From contig JAAZGD010000148.1 of the NCBI GenBank assembly GCA_012511395.1, positions 1 to 9,761 on the forward strand: a stretch of DNA of 9,761 nucleotides. Reading direction: 5' to 3'. This stretch comes from Clostridiales bacterium (GTDB lineage Bacteria > Bacillota > Clostridia > Peptostreptococcales > Anaerovoracaceae). Below are positions 1-6,844 of this stretch, in pieces. Position 1 is the stretch's first letter. Every line of letters starts with the position of its first letter. Under the pieces are notes generated by a model, which was given only the letters and a program-made list of their open reading frames with translations, was not told the DNA's origin and made no database searches. The translations under genes and the position numbers were made by a program.

Positions 1-880
1 CTCCCTCTATAAAGAGAGCTTCCCTCAAAGCATTTCTCTCTTTTTCATCGGTTATTAGAAGGCAACCCTCTTCCCTCAGAATTGAGTAAATCTCCTCCTT
101 ATCCTTTTCAGGTATAATTATGCTCTGCTCTCCTGAGCATATAATGCCGTTGTCAAAGGCTCTTCCGTCCACAGCCTTTTTTAAAGCCGCTCTATAATCA
201 ACACCGTAATCGATGATGCACTGCACATTCCCCGCACCTACTCCAAGAGCAGGTTTTCCTGAGCTGTAGGCAGCTTTCACCATTCCCATGCCTCCTGTGG
301 CTATAACCACATCGCAGGTGGAAATAAGAGCCTTTGTGTTCTCCCTAGACTGCTGATCAAGGATCTGAATCAGATTGTCCGGCATGGAGAGCTTCTTCAA
401 AGCCTCATTCATATACTGAACGGCTTTTGTGCTGGAATTAATTGCCTTGTGATGGGGAGTTATGATTATGCTGTTTCCGCTTTTTAGAGAAAACATGGCA
501 TTGCTCATAGGCGTCACTATAGGGTTGGTGCAAGGCGTGATTGCAGCCACCACTCCCATGGGTTTTGCAATTTTTGTAATCCCCGTCTTATTATCCCTGT
601 CTATTATTCCCCTTGATTTCTTTCCTCTTAAACTGTTCCAGATAACAGCAGCCTTGCTTCTATTCTTTATCACCTTATCATCCACATCGCCCATGCCTGA
701 TTCTGAAACGGCAAGCTCCGCAAGCTCCATAGCGTTATCGTATACAGCCTTTGCTATGGCCATTACAGCTTTGTCCACTTCCTCCTGGGAATACTTCTCA
801 AATGCTTTTTGGGCATCCCTTCCTCTTTGCACATATGAAGCTATATAGGATGCGCTGTCCATATTATCTTTAATATCCAT
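1..880 (-). CDS. CoA-acylating aldehyde dehydrogenase (SucD/EutE-like), 3' end beyond the left edge
   Basis: This is the first 293 codons of an NAD(P)-dependent, CoA-acylating aldehyde dehydrogenase; the family is usually about 460-480 residues, so roughly 60% is present. Such enzymes interconvert an aldehyde, CoA and NAD(P)+ with an acyl-CoA and NAD(P)H. Visible landmarks are ITPCTNP near residues 114-120, the nucleotide-binding IATGGMGMV at 193-201, GVGAGNVQC at 213-221, and the catalytic cysteine Cys248 in NGIICSGEQ. From memory, the wording around these motifs resembles succinate-semialdehyde dehydrogenase SucD of Clostridium kluyveri more than AdhE. Substrate choice (succinate semialdehyde or acetaldehyde) cannot be settled from sequence. 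The ATG at 880 has a very strong GGAGGAGGAG ribosome site five bases upstream. It has its own promoter just after the fprA terminator, so it is probably a separate transcription unit. Confidence 0.93.
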   Translation of the reverse strand, partial: MDIKDNMDSASYIASYVQRGRDAQKAFEKYSQEEVDKAVMAIAKAVYDNAMELAELAVSESGMGDVDDKVIKNRSKAAVIWNSLRGKKSRGIIDRDNKTGITKIAKPMGVVAAITPCTNPIVTPMSNAMFSLKSGNSIIITPHHKAINSSTKAVQYMNEALKKLSMPDNLIQILDQQSRENTKALISTCDVVIATGGMGMVKAAYSSGKPALGVGAGNVQCIIDYGVDYRAALKKAVDGRAFDNGIICSGEQSIIIPEKDKEEIYSILREEGCLLITDEKERNALREALFIEG

Positions 881-902
881 GATTTACTCCTCCTCCATAA
901 CA

Positions 903-932
903 ATTATTGTAGCCTAGTTACGTCTTTGTCAA
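903..932 (-). promoter_or_regulatory. Predicted sigma-A promoter of the aldehyde dehydrogenase
   Basis: A perfect -35 box TTGACA (932-927) is followed by AATAAT (908-903) at 18 bp spacing; an overlapping TACAAT (911-906) gives 15 bp spacing. Transcription would start near 896-899, leaving a leader of only about 16-19 nt that is almost entirely the ribosome binding site. The -35 box abuts the T-tract of the upstream terminator. Confidence 0.6.
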
Positions 933-933
933 T

Positions 934-969
934 AGAAAAGGGAACCTGTCTTAAATCAGACATGTTCCC
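934..969 (-). terminator. Rho-independent terminator after fprA
   Basis: On the minus strand, GGGAAC-A-TGTCT pairs with AGACA-G-GTTCCC (one mismatch, six-base loop) and is followed by TTTTCT. It sits 22 nt past the fprA stop and ends the clpB-to-fprA cluster. Confidence 0.8.
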
Positions 970-991
970 CATAGCCTATAACCTTTATTTC

Positions 992-2182
992 CTACAGTTT
1001 TTTGGCAATTTCTTTACCGTATAAAAAGGCATCATTTAATGCTGTTTCATCAGGCGCCCACATGGCTCTGTGGTCATCACCGATTATCTCAAACCCTGCA
1101 TCCTCCATAAGCCCTCTTAGAATTTTTGCACTTTCCCCTGTCCATCCGTAGCATCCAAAGGCGGCTGCTTTTTTGTTTTTGAACTTCAAAGCTTTCACCA
1201 GATGAATAAAACCTTCCATGGTATGCATACAGGTGTTATAGAAGGTAGGCGACCCTACAAGAACTGCTTTAGATTTGAAAACCTCGGTTATAAGGTCATT
1301 CTCGTCAGTCTTTGTTACGTTGAACACCTTCACAACAGTATCAGGGCTCACACTTGATATACCTTCCGCAATCATTTCAGCTAAACGCTTGGTACCGTTC
1401 CACATGGTATCGTAAATCAGTGTAACCTGATTCTCTTGATAATCATTGGCCCATTCACTATACTTTTCGACTATCTGTACAGGGTTATCCCTCCAGATAA
1501 TTCCGTGGCTTGTGGCAATAATATCTATGGGCAGATTGAAGGAAAGGATTTCCTCCAGCTTCTTTCTCAGGATAGGATTAAAGGGGTTGATTATATTGGC
1601 ATAATACTTTTCAGCCTCTTCAAAAAGAACACACTGATCCACCTTGTCGTTAAACAGCTCCTGGCTTGCCATATGCTGACCGAATGCATCATTACTGAAA
1701 AGCACATTGTCTCCTGTCATATAAGTAGCCATGCTGTCAGGCCAGTGAAGCATCTGCATCTCTACAAAAATCAATTCCTTGCCGTTACCTATATCAAGCT
1801 TATCTCCGGTCTTCACCACATTGAAATTCCAGTCCTTATGGTACTGACCTTTTAAGGATTTCACCCCGTTTGCGGTCAGATAAATCGGAGTATCAGGAAT
1901 TTTCTCCATTAAAGCCGGTAAGGCTCCGCTGTGATCCACCTCTCCGTGGTTTACAATTATGTAGTCAATTTTCTTAAGGTCTACCTCTTTTTCAAGATTC
2001 TCCACAAACTCCTTGGAAAAAGGACTCCACACAGTGTCTATTAAAACGGTCTTCTCCTCCTCAATAAGATAGGAGTTATAGGATGACCCATGATGTGTTG
2101 AATATTCGCTGCCATGGAAAGTTTTTAACTCCCAGTCAATCACTCCCACCCATGAAATGTTGTTCTTAATTTGCTTTTTCAT
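992..2182 (-). CDS. fprA: Flavodiiron protein (A-type flavoprotein, O2/NO reductase)
   Basis: This is a complete 396-residue cytoplasmic flavodiiron protein. The family reduces O2 to water (some members NO to N2O) with electrons from rubredoxin or similar carriers, protecting anaerobes from oxygen. The N-terminal metallo-beta-lactamase-like domain (about 1-250) keeps every diiron ligand position: H79-x-E81-x-D83-H84, H146, D165 and H226, at the same numbers I recall for Desulfovibrio rubredoxin:oxygen oxidoreductase. The C-terminal flavodoxin domain (about 253-396) begins LIYDTMWNGTKRLA, the FMN phosphate loop, with FGCYGWTGES near 342-351. No rubredoxin or flavin-reductase domain is fused, so a separate electron donor is needed and none is encoded here. 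The ATG at 2182 has GGGAGGT upstream (2187-2193). It lies 79 nt after the kinase gene, probably as the last gene of the operon; no convincing promoter is visible in that gap. Confidence 0.96.
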   Translation of the reverse strand: MKKQIKNNISWVGVIDWELKTFHGSEYSTHHGSSYNSYLIEEEKTVLIDTVWSPFSKEFVENLEKEVDLKKIDYIIVNHGEVDHSGALPALMEKIPDTPIYLTANGVKSLKGQYHKDWNFNVVKTGDKLDIGNGKELIFVEMQMLHWPDSMATYMTGDNVLFSNDAFGQHMASQELFNDKVDQCVLFEEAEKYYANIINPFNPILRKKLEEILSFNLPIDIIATSHGIIWRDNPVQIVEKYSEWANDYQENQVTLIYDTMWNGTKRLAEMIAEGISSVSPDTVVKVFNVTKTDENDLITEVFKSKAVLVGSPTFYNTCMHTMEGFIHLVKALKFKNKKAAAFGCYGWTGESAKILRGLMEDAGFEIIGDDHRAMWAPDETALNDAFLYGKEIAKKL

Positions 2183-2261
2183 AATTACCTCCCAAAATAA
2201 ACAAAAGCCTTCTTATCTAAAACGTACATACTCTATTCCCCGATTTAAAGAACTTACACAC

Positions 2262-2777
2262 CTATTGGGCTTCTTTCAGGGAAATTATTTCAGAAACAGT
2301 CTCTCTAAGCATAAGTCCTTCCGTATCCAACACTACATGAGCATATTTCTCATATAGCGGAATCCTCTCTTCATAAAGGTCCTTCAAGGTTTCCCCTTCC
2401 TTTATGGTTATACCTCTCATTTTTAAATCACCAAGTCTCTTCTCTATCTCTTCATAGGACAGCTTAAGATATATAACCGTACCTATCTGCCTGAAATGGT
2501 TCATGGCTTCTTCACCGTAAATGGCACTGCCTCCTGTGGCTATTACTGTATTCTCGGGATTAATTCTTAAATTAATAATATTCTCAAGGCGATGAAATTC
2601 AGGGATCCCTTCCTTTTCAATGATTTCAGAAAGCCGGTCACCCAGAGTTTCCTGTATCAAAAGATCTGAATCTATAAATCTATAGCCCAATGCCTTTGCC
2701 AGAACTACTCCTACCGTGCTTTTCCCGCTTCCCGGCATACCTATGAGTATTATATTTTTATCATTTATTAGAGCCAC
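2262..2777 (-). CDS. Shikimate kinase-like P-loop kinase with atypical substrate site
   Basis: This 171-residue protein has the length and fold of shikimate kinase (AroK), which phosphorylates shikimate in aromatic amino acid synthesis. Seen in the sequence: Walker A GMPGSGKST (13-21), Asp36 and Asp38 matching the Mg/shikimate aspartates of DxD, and Arg138 in EERIPLYEKYA matching the C-terminal substrate arginine. Three hallmarks differ. The arginine after Phe in the FRR-x-E motif (Arg58 of the Mycobacterium enzyme) is His62; the GGG motif is GGS (82-84); and the lid RPLL is RGIT (121-124). These changes suggest a paralogue that may use another substrate, although database labels would read shikimate kinase. 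The start is GTG at 2777 with GGGGG eight bases upstream; the next in-frame ATG falls inside Walker A, so GTG is well supported. It follows the methyltransferase by 14 nt. No other aromatic-pathway gene is in the window. Confidence 0.88.
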   Translation of the reverse strand: MALINDKNIILIGMPGSGKSTVGVVLAKALGYRFIDSDLLIQETLGDRLSEIIEKEGIPEFHRLENIINLRINPENTVIATGGSAIYGEEAMNHFRQIGTVIYLKLSYEEIEKRLGDLKMRGITIKEGETLKDLYEERIPLYEKYAHVVLDTEGLMLRETVSEIISLKEAQ

Positions 2778-2791
2778 TATTAAATCCCCCT

Positions 2792-3400
2792 TTATGCCCT
2801 TGGTTTAAGAAGATAGAGAGCTGTCCTTTTACCTATATCAAAGACCTTCACTTCCGAAAAGCAGAGCTCCATCTCTTTCCTGCACTCTTCCATTTCCTTC
2901 CTGCCATGACGGATGAAGTTGAAGTAATCCCCTCCCTCCATCCATTCTACAAGGGATGTTAAAGGTGACCTCTTCTGATTGTAGTCGTAAATGACAACCC
3001 ACTCCTTTGCCACTCTGCCCATCTGAGTGTAAAGCTCCCTTCTCTCCTCCTTGTTGATTCCGTGAGCCACATAGGATGCCATAACAATGTCAAAGGATTT
3101 ATCGGGAAAAGGTAATCCCACAGTAGCATCAGAATGGACAAATTCTATAGATGGGTTCTTCTTTTTCGCCACCTTGATCATTTCCAAAGACATATCTGTA
3201 CCTGTTACTGAAAGCCCCATCTCTTTCAACACAGCACAAAAGGCTCCTGTACCCGACCCCACATCAAGAACAGTTCTGTAATCGCTGAAATTAAACACAT
3301 CCTTGCTTCGCGAAAGAGTATCTCCAAACATGGAAACCTGATAAGAGTAAAACCAGGAATAGGGAAATGCAATTTTATCGAAAAGGCCCTTTTTCCCCAT
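2792..3400 (-). CDS. Class I SAM-dependent methyltransferase
   Basis: This 202-residue Rossmann-fold methyltransferase resembles the Methyltransf_11/25 families, which move the methyl group of S-adenosylmethionine to small molecules, lipids or quinones. Motif I is VLDVGSGTG (44-52); the acidic residue binding the ribose hydroxyls is probably Asp69 in VTGTDMS; HSDA (89-92) and SFDIVMAS (102-109) fit the following adenine-contact and post-II strands. The C-terminal part (about 140-202) carries a WMEGGDYFNF stretch that gives no substrate clue. There is no signal peptide or membrane segment, so it should be cytoplasmic. It starts at ATG 3400, only 2 nt after the CDGSH gene stop, with AAGGAT (3411-3416) as a weak ribosome site, so coupled translation is likely. 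The substrate is unknown; the operon suggests a stress or cofactor role, but that is inference. Confidence 0.9.
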   Translation of the reverse strand: MGKKGLFDKIAFPYSWFYSYQVSMFGDTLSRSKDVFNFSDYRTVLDVGSGTGAFCAVLKEMGLSVTGTDMSLEMIKVAKKKNPSIEFVHSDATVGLPFPDKSFDIVMASYVAHGINKEERRELYTQMGRVAKEWVVIYDYNQKRSPLTSLVEWMEGGDYFNFIRHGRKEMEECRKEMELCFSEVKVFDIGKRTALYLLKPRA

Positions 3401-3402
3401 AT

Positions 3403-4065
3403 CTATTTATCCTTAAACCTTACAGACACATGAGTGGCATCGCAAAAGGGCATATTTGATGATTTGCCGCATCTGCAGAGGGTGTATCTGTTTCTAAGCT
3501 CATATTCTTCACCTTCATCATCAACTAAAACAATACCACCTTGTGCATAAATTGGACCGCTTACATGCCTTTGAGGGTCTTGAATGATGATAACCTCTTT
3601 AGGAAGATCCGGCTCTATAACAGTGCCGTCCTTTTCTCTTGCTGTAATCCTGCCGGCAGGGCATTCATTAGCCCCAATTATAGCTTCTTCTTTGTTATCT
3701 CCCACATCAGAAGCTTTCGTAAGCTGCCAGGCATCTCCTTCTTCTCTATGACAAAATCTTGCAAAGGCACAGCGCCTATCATCCATCATATCAAGCTCTG
3801 CACCCTTATAGACACCTGCCCTTTCCTCATAAGGACGTTTGTCAGCCACCGGTTTACCTTCAAACCCCTTTTCCTCATGGCTCCCGTCACAAAAGGGCGG
3901 AGTCGTAGTCATTCCGCACCTGCACAGGGAATAAGTATCCTTTAAAGGATACCTCCTCCCATCTCTGTAAACATAATGTTTCCCTACAGGTGTAATAATC
4001 TTTTCCTTTAAAGGTACGCTTCCGGATACTATATATGGTCCGTTCTTAACAATCGTTATCTTCAT
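3403..4065 (-). CDS. Tandem CDGSH iron-sulfur protein with a central [4Fe-4S] mono-cluster domain
   Basis: This 220-residue protein has three iron-sulfur modules. The first CDGSH domain has CRC (C48, C50) and CDGSH (C59, H63); the second has CRC (C197, C199) and CDATH (C208, H212). Each matches the C-x-C...C-D-x-x-H pattern that binds a labile [2Fe-2S] cluster with one histidine ligand. The two halves also share the lead-in pattern VSGxxxxxxI...YxLCRCG, showing duplication. Between them, residues about 95-150 contain C99, C105 and C135 in CPAGRI, like the divergent 4Fe-4S mono-cluster domain (Fer4_19). There are no membrane segments. CDGSH proteins are linked to electron transfer and Fe-S or redox homeostasis; the exact partner is not known. 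The ATG at 4065 lies 6 nt after the clpB stop, and its AAGG ribosome site overlaps that stop, implying translational coupling. Confidence 0.93.
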   Translation of the reverse strand: MKITIVKNGPYIVSGSVPLKEKIITPVGKHYVYRDGRRYPLKDTYSLCRCGMTTTPPFCDGSHEEKGFEGKPVADKRPYEERAGVYKGAELDMMDDRRCAFARFCHREEGDAWQLTKASDVGDNKEEAIIGANECPAGRITAREKDGTVIEPDLPKEVIIIQDPQRHVSGPIYAQGGIVLVDDEGEEYELRNRYTLCRCGKSSNMPFCDATHVSVRFKDK

Positions 4066-4071
4066 AAAACC

Positions 4072-6657
4072 TTACCTTTCTATAAAGAGAGCGCCATTTT
4101 TTATGCCAATCCTAAGGTTATCCTTTTCCTTAACATCTCCCGATATTATAGCCCTGGCAAGAAGAGTTTCCAAATCTCTTTGCAAATATCTTCTTAAAGG
4201 CCTTGCCCCAAAGACAGGGTCGTAGCCCTCACTTATGAGAAAGTCTTTAGCTTCATCACTTAAAGTCATGGTAATCTCTTTATCAGAAAGTCTCATCTCA
4301 ATGCTATGAAGCATAAGATCGAGAATGCTTGTAAGCTGATCTTTAGATAGAGGCTTAAAGAGAACCGTCTCATCAAGTCTGTTTAGAAACTCAGGCCTAA
4401 AGGTGGCTCTTAGCTCTCTCATAACTTGGTCCACAGCCTCCTGTTTAAGTTCACCCTTTTCATTAATACCTTCTAAAAGGATAGGAGCTCCAAGGTTTGA
4501 TGTAATGATTATAACCGTATTCTTAAAGTCCACAGTCCTACCTTGGGAGTCCGTTATTCTTCCATCGTCAAGAATCTGTAAAAGCACATTGAACACCTCA
4601 AGATGGGCTTTTTCAATTTCGTCAAACAGAACTACTGTGTAAGGCTTTCTTCTTACAGCTTCAGTCAGCTGGCCTCCCTCTTCATAACCTACATAACCTG
4701 GAGGCGCTCCTATCATCCTTGCCACAGAATGCTTCTCCATATACTCAGACATATCGATTCTCACCATATTGTCCTCTGAATCAAATAGAGCTTCAGCTAA
4801 AGCCTTTGCAAGCTCAGTCTTACCAACTCCAGTAGGCCCTAAGAAGAGGAATGATCCAATAGGTCTATTAGGGTCCTTGATTCCAGCTCTAGACCTTAAA
4901 ATAGCATCAGAAACTTTTTTAACTGCATCTTCTTGTCCTATAAGCCTTTCATGAAGAATTTGGTCAAGCCTTAAGAGCTTCTCCCTTTCCCCTTCCATCA
5001 TTCTTGATACAGGAATCCCTGTCCATCTTGAAACAATCTTTGCTATTTCTTCAGGTGTGACGCTTTCTCTTAAGAAAGTACCGTCACCCTTTTCTTCACT
5101 TTCCTTAATAGCTTCAGCCAGTTCCTTTTCCAATGATGGTATTTCTCCATACTTTAATTGAGCCGCCTTTTCAAGGTCATAGCTTCTCTCTGCAGCCTCC
5201 TGCTGATAGTGAAGGTCCTCCAGTTTTTCCTTTAAGCTGCTCACCTTTGAGATAGCCTGTTTCTCCCTTTCCCAGGTTGCCATCATAGTATCAAGCTTCT
5301 CCTTAGCTTCACTGATTTCTTTCTTAAGATTCTCTAAACGCAAAATACTGCCCTCATCCTTTTCCTTGGACAGAGCCGCTTCTTCAATTTCCATTCTCAT
5401 AATATCCCTGTTAACTTCATCCAGCTCAGTAGGTAAAGACATAAGCTCTGTCTTAATAAGAGCACAAGCTTCATCCACAAGGTCAATTGCTTTATCAGGT
5501 AAAAACCTGTCTGTAATATATCTATGAGATAAAACTGCAGCCTGAATAAGGCTGGCATCATTTATACTGACACCGTGATATATTTCATACCTTTCCTTTA
5601 AGCCTCGAAGGATTGAAATAGTCTCCTCCACAGTAGGCTCATCCACCATAACAGGCTGGAACCTTCTTTCTAAAGCCGAATCCTTTTCAATATACTTTCT
5701 GTACTCATCAAGTGTAGTAGCCCCAATACACCTTAGCTCACCTCTTGCAAGAAGAGGTTTAAGCATATTACCTGCATCCATGGACCCTTCTGCTTTTCCT
5801 GCTCCCACGATGTTATGGATTTCATCTATAAAGAGGATGATTTCCCCTTCTGATTCTTTAACCTCATCAAGGACTGCCTTCAGTCTTTCCTCAAACTCAC
5901 CTCTATACTTAGCACCTGCAAGAAGCGCTCCCATATCAAGAGAATAAAGTTTTTTATCCTGAAGGTTTTCAGGCACATCACCTCTTACTATCCTTTGGGC
6001 TATTCCTTCAACAACTGCAGTTTTACCTACACCGGGCTCCCCAATCATCACAGGATTGTTCTTTGTCTTCCTTGATAAAATCCTAATGGTATGGCGAATC
6101 TCCTCTTCTCTTCCTATTACAGGGTCAAGCTTGTTCTCCTTTGCAAGTGTCACCAAATCCTGACCGTATTTCTCTAAAGCCTCATAAGTGGCTTCCGGAT
6201 TATCTGTCATCACTTTTTTCTTCCCCCTTATATCCTTTAATACCTGAAGGAATTCCTCCTTTGTTATACCGTGCTTTCTTAATCTTTCCTTAGTTTCCTT
6301 CTCAGAATTATCTATTATGCTCATCATAAGATGCTCAACACTTACAAAGCTGTCTCCCATCCTTTCAGCTTCCTTCTCAGCAGCATTCACCACCCTATCA
6401 AGGCTTGCGGATAAAGATGGCTTTGAGCCTCCTTGAACCTTAGGCTTTCTTTCTATAGCTTCTTCAGTTTCCCTCACAAAGGCTTCCACATCCTTACCCA
6501 TCCTTTTAATGATGGAATAAATAAGGCCTTCCTTATCAGCAAGAAGACCCCTTAAAAGATGGTCTGAATCTATTACAGGATTACCGTACTCCGTACCCTT
6601 GCTTATAGCCTCCTCCAAAGCCTTAATGCTGTTCTTCGTATACTTTTCTATATTCAT
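4072..6657 (-). CDS. clpB: ATP-dependent disaggregase ClpB (Hsp104 family)
   Basis: This full-length 861-residue ClpB is a hexameric AAA+ chaperone that pulls aggregated proteins through its central pore, working with DnaK. Domains in order: the N domain with two Clp_N repeats (about 1-145); NBD1 with Walker A GEPGVGKT (206-213), pore loop around Tyr251 in AKYRGEF, Walker B Asp278-Glu279 and arginine fingers R331/R332; the coiled-coil middle domain (about 400-525), which separates ClpB from ClpA and ClpX; NBD2 with Walker A GPTGVGKT (607-614), pore Tyr655 in GYVGY, Walker B Asp679-Glu680; and sensor-2 GARPLRR (817-823). No ClpP-binding IGF/L loop is evident, as expected for ClpB. The ATG at 6657 has GAGGTGATTT just upstream (6661-6670). 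It is the first gene of a five-gene cluster. No CIRCE or CtsR operator is visible upstream. Confidence 0.97.
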   Translation of the reverse strand: MNIEKYTKNSIKALEEAISKGTEYGNPVIDSDHLLRGLLADKEGLIYSIIKRMGKDVEAFVRETEEAIERKPKVQGGSKPSLSASLDRVVNAAEKEAERMGDSFVSVEHLMMSIIDNSEKETKERLRKHGITKEEFLQVLKDIRGKKKVMTDNPEATYEALEKYGQDLVTLAKENKLDPVIGREEEIRHTIRILSRKTKNNPVMIGEPGVGKTAVVEGIAQRIVRGDVPENLQDKKLYSLDMGALLAGAKYRGEFEERLKAVLDEVKESEGEIILFIDEIHNIVGAGKAEGSMDAGNMLKPLLARGELRCIGATTLDEYRKYIEKDSALERRFQPVMVDEPTVEETISILRGLKERYEIYHGVSINDASLIQAAVLSHRYITDRFLPDKAIDLVDEACALIKTELMSLPTELDEVNRDIMRMEIEEAALSKEKDEGSILRLENLKKEISEAKEKLDTMMATWEREKQAISKVSSLKEKLEDLHYQQEAAERSYDLEKAAQLKYGEIPSLEKELAEAIKESEEKGDGTFLRESVTPEEIAKIVSRWTGIPVSRMMEGEREKLLRLDQILHERLIGQEDAVKKVSDAILRSRAGIKDPNRPIGSFLFLGPTGVGKTELAKALAEALFDSEDNMVRIDMSEYMEKHSVARMIGAPPGYVGYEEGGQLTEAVRRKPYTVVLFDEIEKAHLEVFNVLLQILDDGRITDSQGRTVDFKNTVIIITSNLGAPILLEGINEKGELKQEAVDQVMRELRATFRPEFLNRLDETVLFKPLSKDQLTSILDLMLHSIEMRLSDKEITMTLSDEAKDFLISEGYDPVFGARPLRRYLQRDLETLLARAIISGDVKEKDNLRIGIKNGALFIER

Positions 6658-6660
6658 TAA

Positions 6661-6670
6661 AAATCACCTC
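6661..6670 (-). promoter_or_regulatory. clpB ribosome binding site
   Basis: GAGGTGATTT lies three bases before the clpB ATG and matches the anti-Shine-Dalgarno over eight bases (GAGGTGAT). It fixes the start at 6657. The wider gap 6671-6728 has a TATATA (6683-6678) that could be a -10 box, but no acceptable -35 box accompanies it, so I do not call a promoter. Confidence 0.7.
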
Positions 6671-6728
6671 AATTACATATATAAACACTACCCTTAATTT
6701 ATTCCCACCTTTAGAGATTTTTAAAACT

Positions 6729-6758
6729 AAAAAAGGCAGAATTCCAATTGAAATTCTG
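6729..6758 (-). terminator. Rho-independent terminator between the lipoprotein gene and clpB
   Basis: On the minus strand, CAGAATTTC pairs with GGAATTCTG (nine pairs including one G-T, loop AATT) and is followed by CC and six Ts. It lies about 85 nt past the lipoprotein stop and separates that unit from clpB. The plus strand also has TCTTTT after the stem, so weak bidirectional activity is possible. Confidence 0.8.
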
Positions 6759-6844
6759 TCTTTTAATTCCAAAGAATCTGCCACTTCACATACTTGTAAC
6801 TTCTAAATCACTTTAATCTGTTTTTTATATCACTTTCTAAAAAT

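Noticed and set aside
462..848. A 128-residue open frame on the plus strand with hydrophobic segments
   Set aside because: It is antisense to the aldehyde dehydrogenase, whose frame is open with family motifs throughout. No ribosome site was seen and the composition fits a shadow frame.
1436..1855. Plus-strand open frame of 139 codons
   Set aside because: Antisense to the metal-binding half of fprA; the minus frame carries all diiron ligands.
3541..3945. Plus-strand open frame of 134 codons
   Set aside because: Antisense to the CDGSH gene, which has clear cysteine motifs on the minus strand.
6800..6840. Two AAAGTGAT direct repeats on the minus strand between the lipoprotein stop and its terminator
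   Set aside because: Only two eight-base copies in an AT-rich 3' region; not enough to claim a regulatory site or array.
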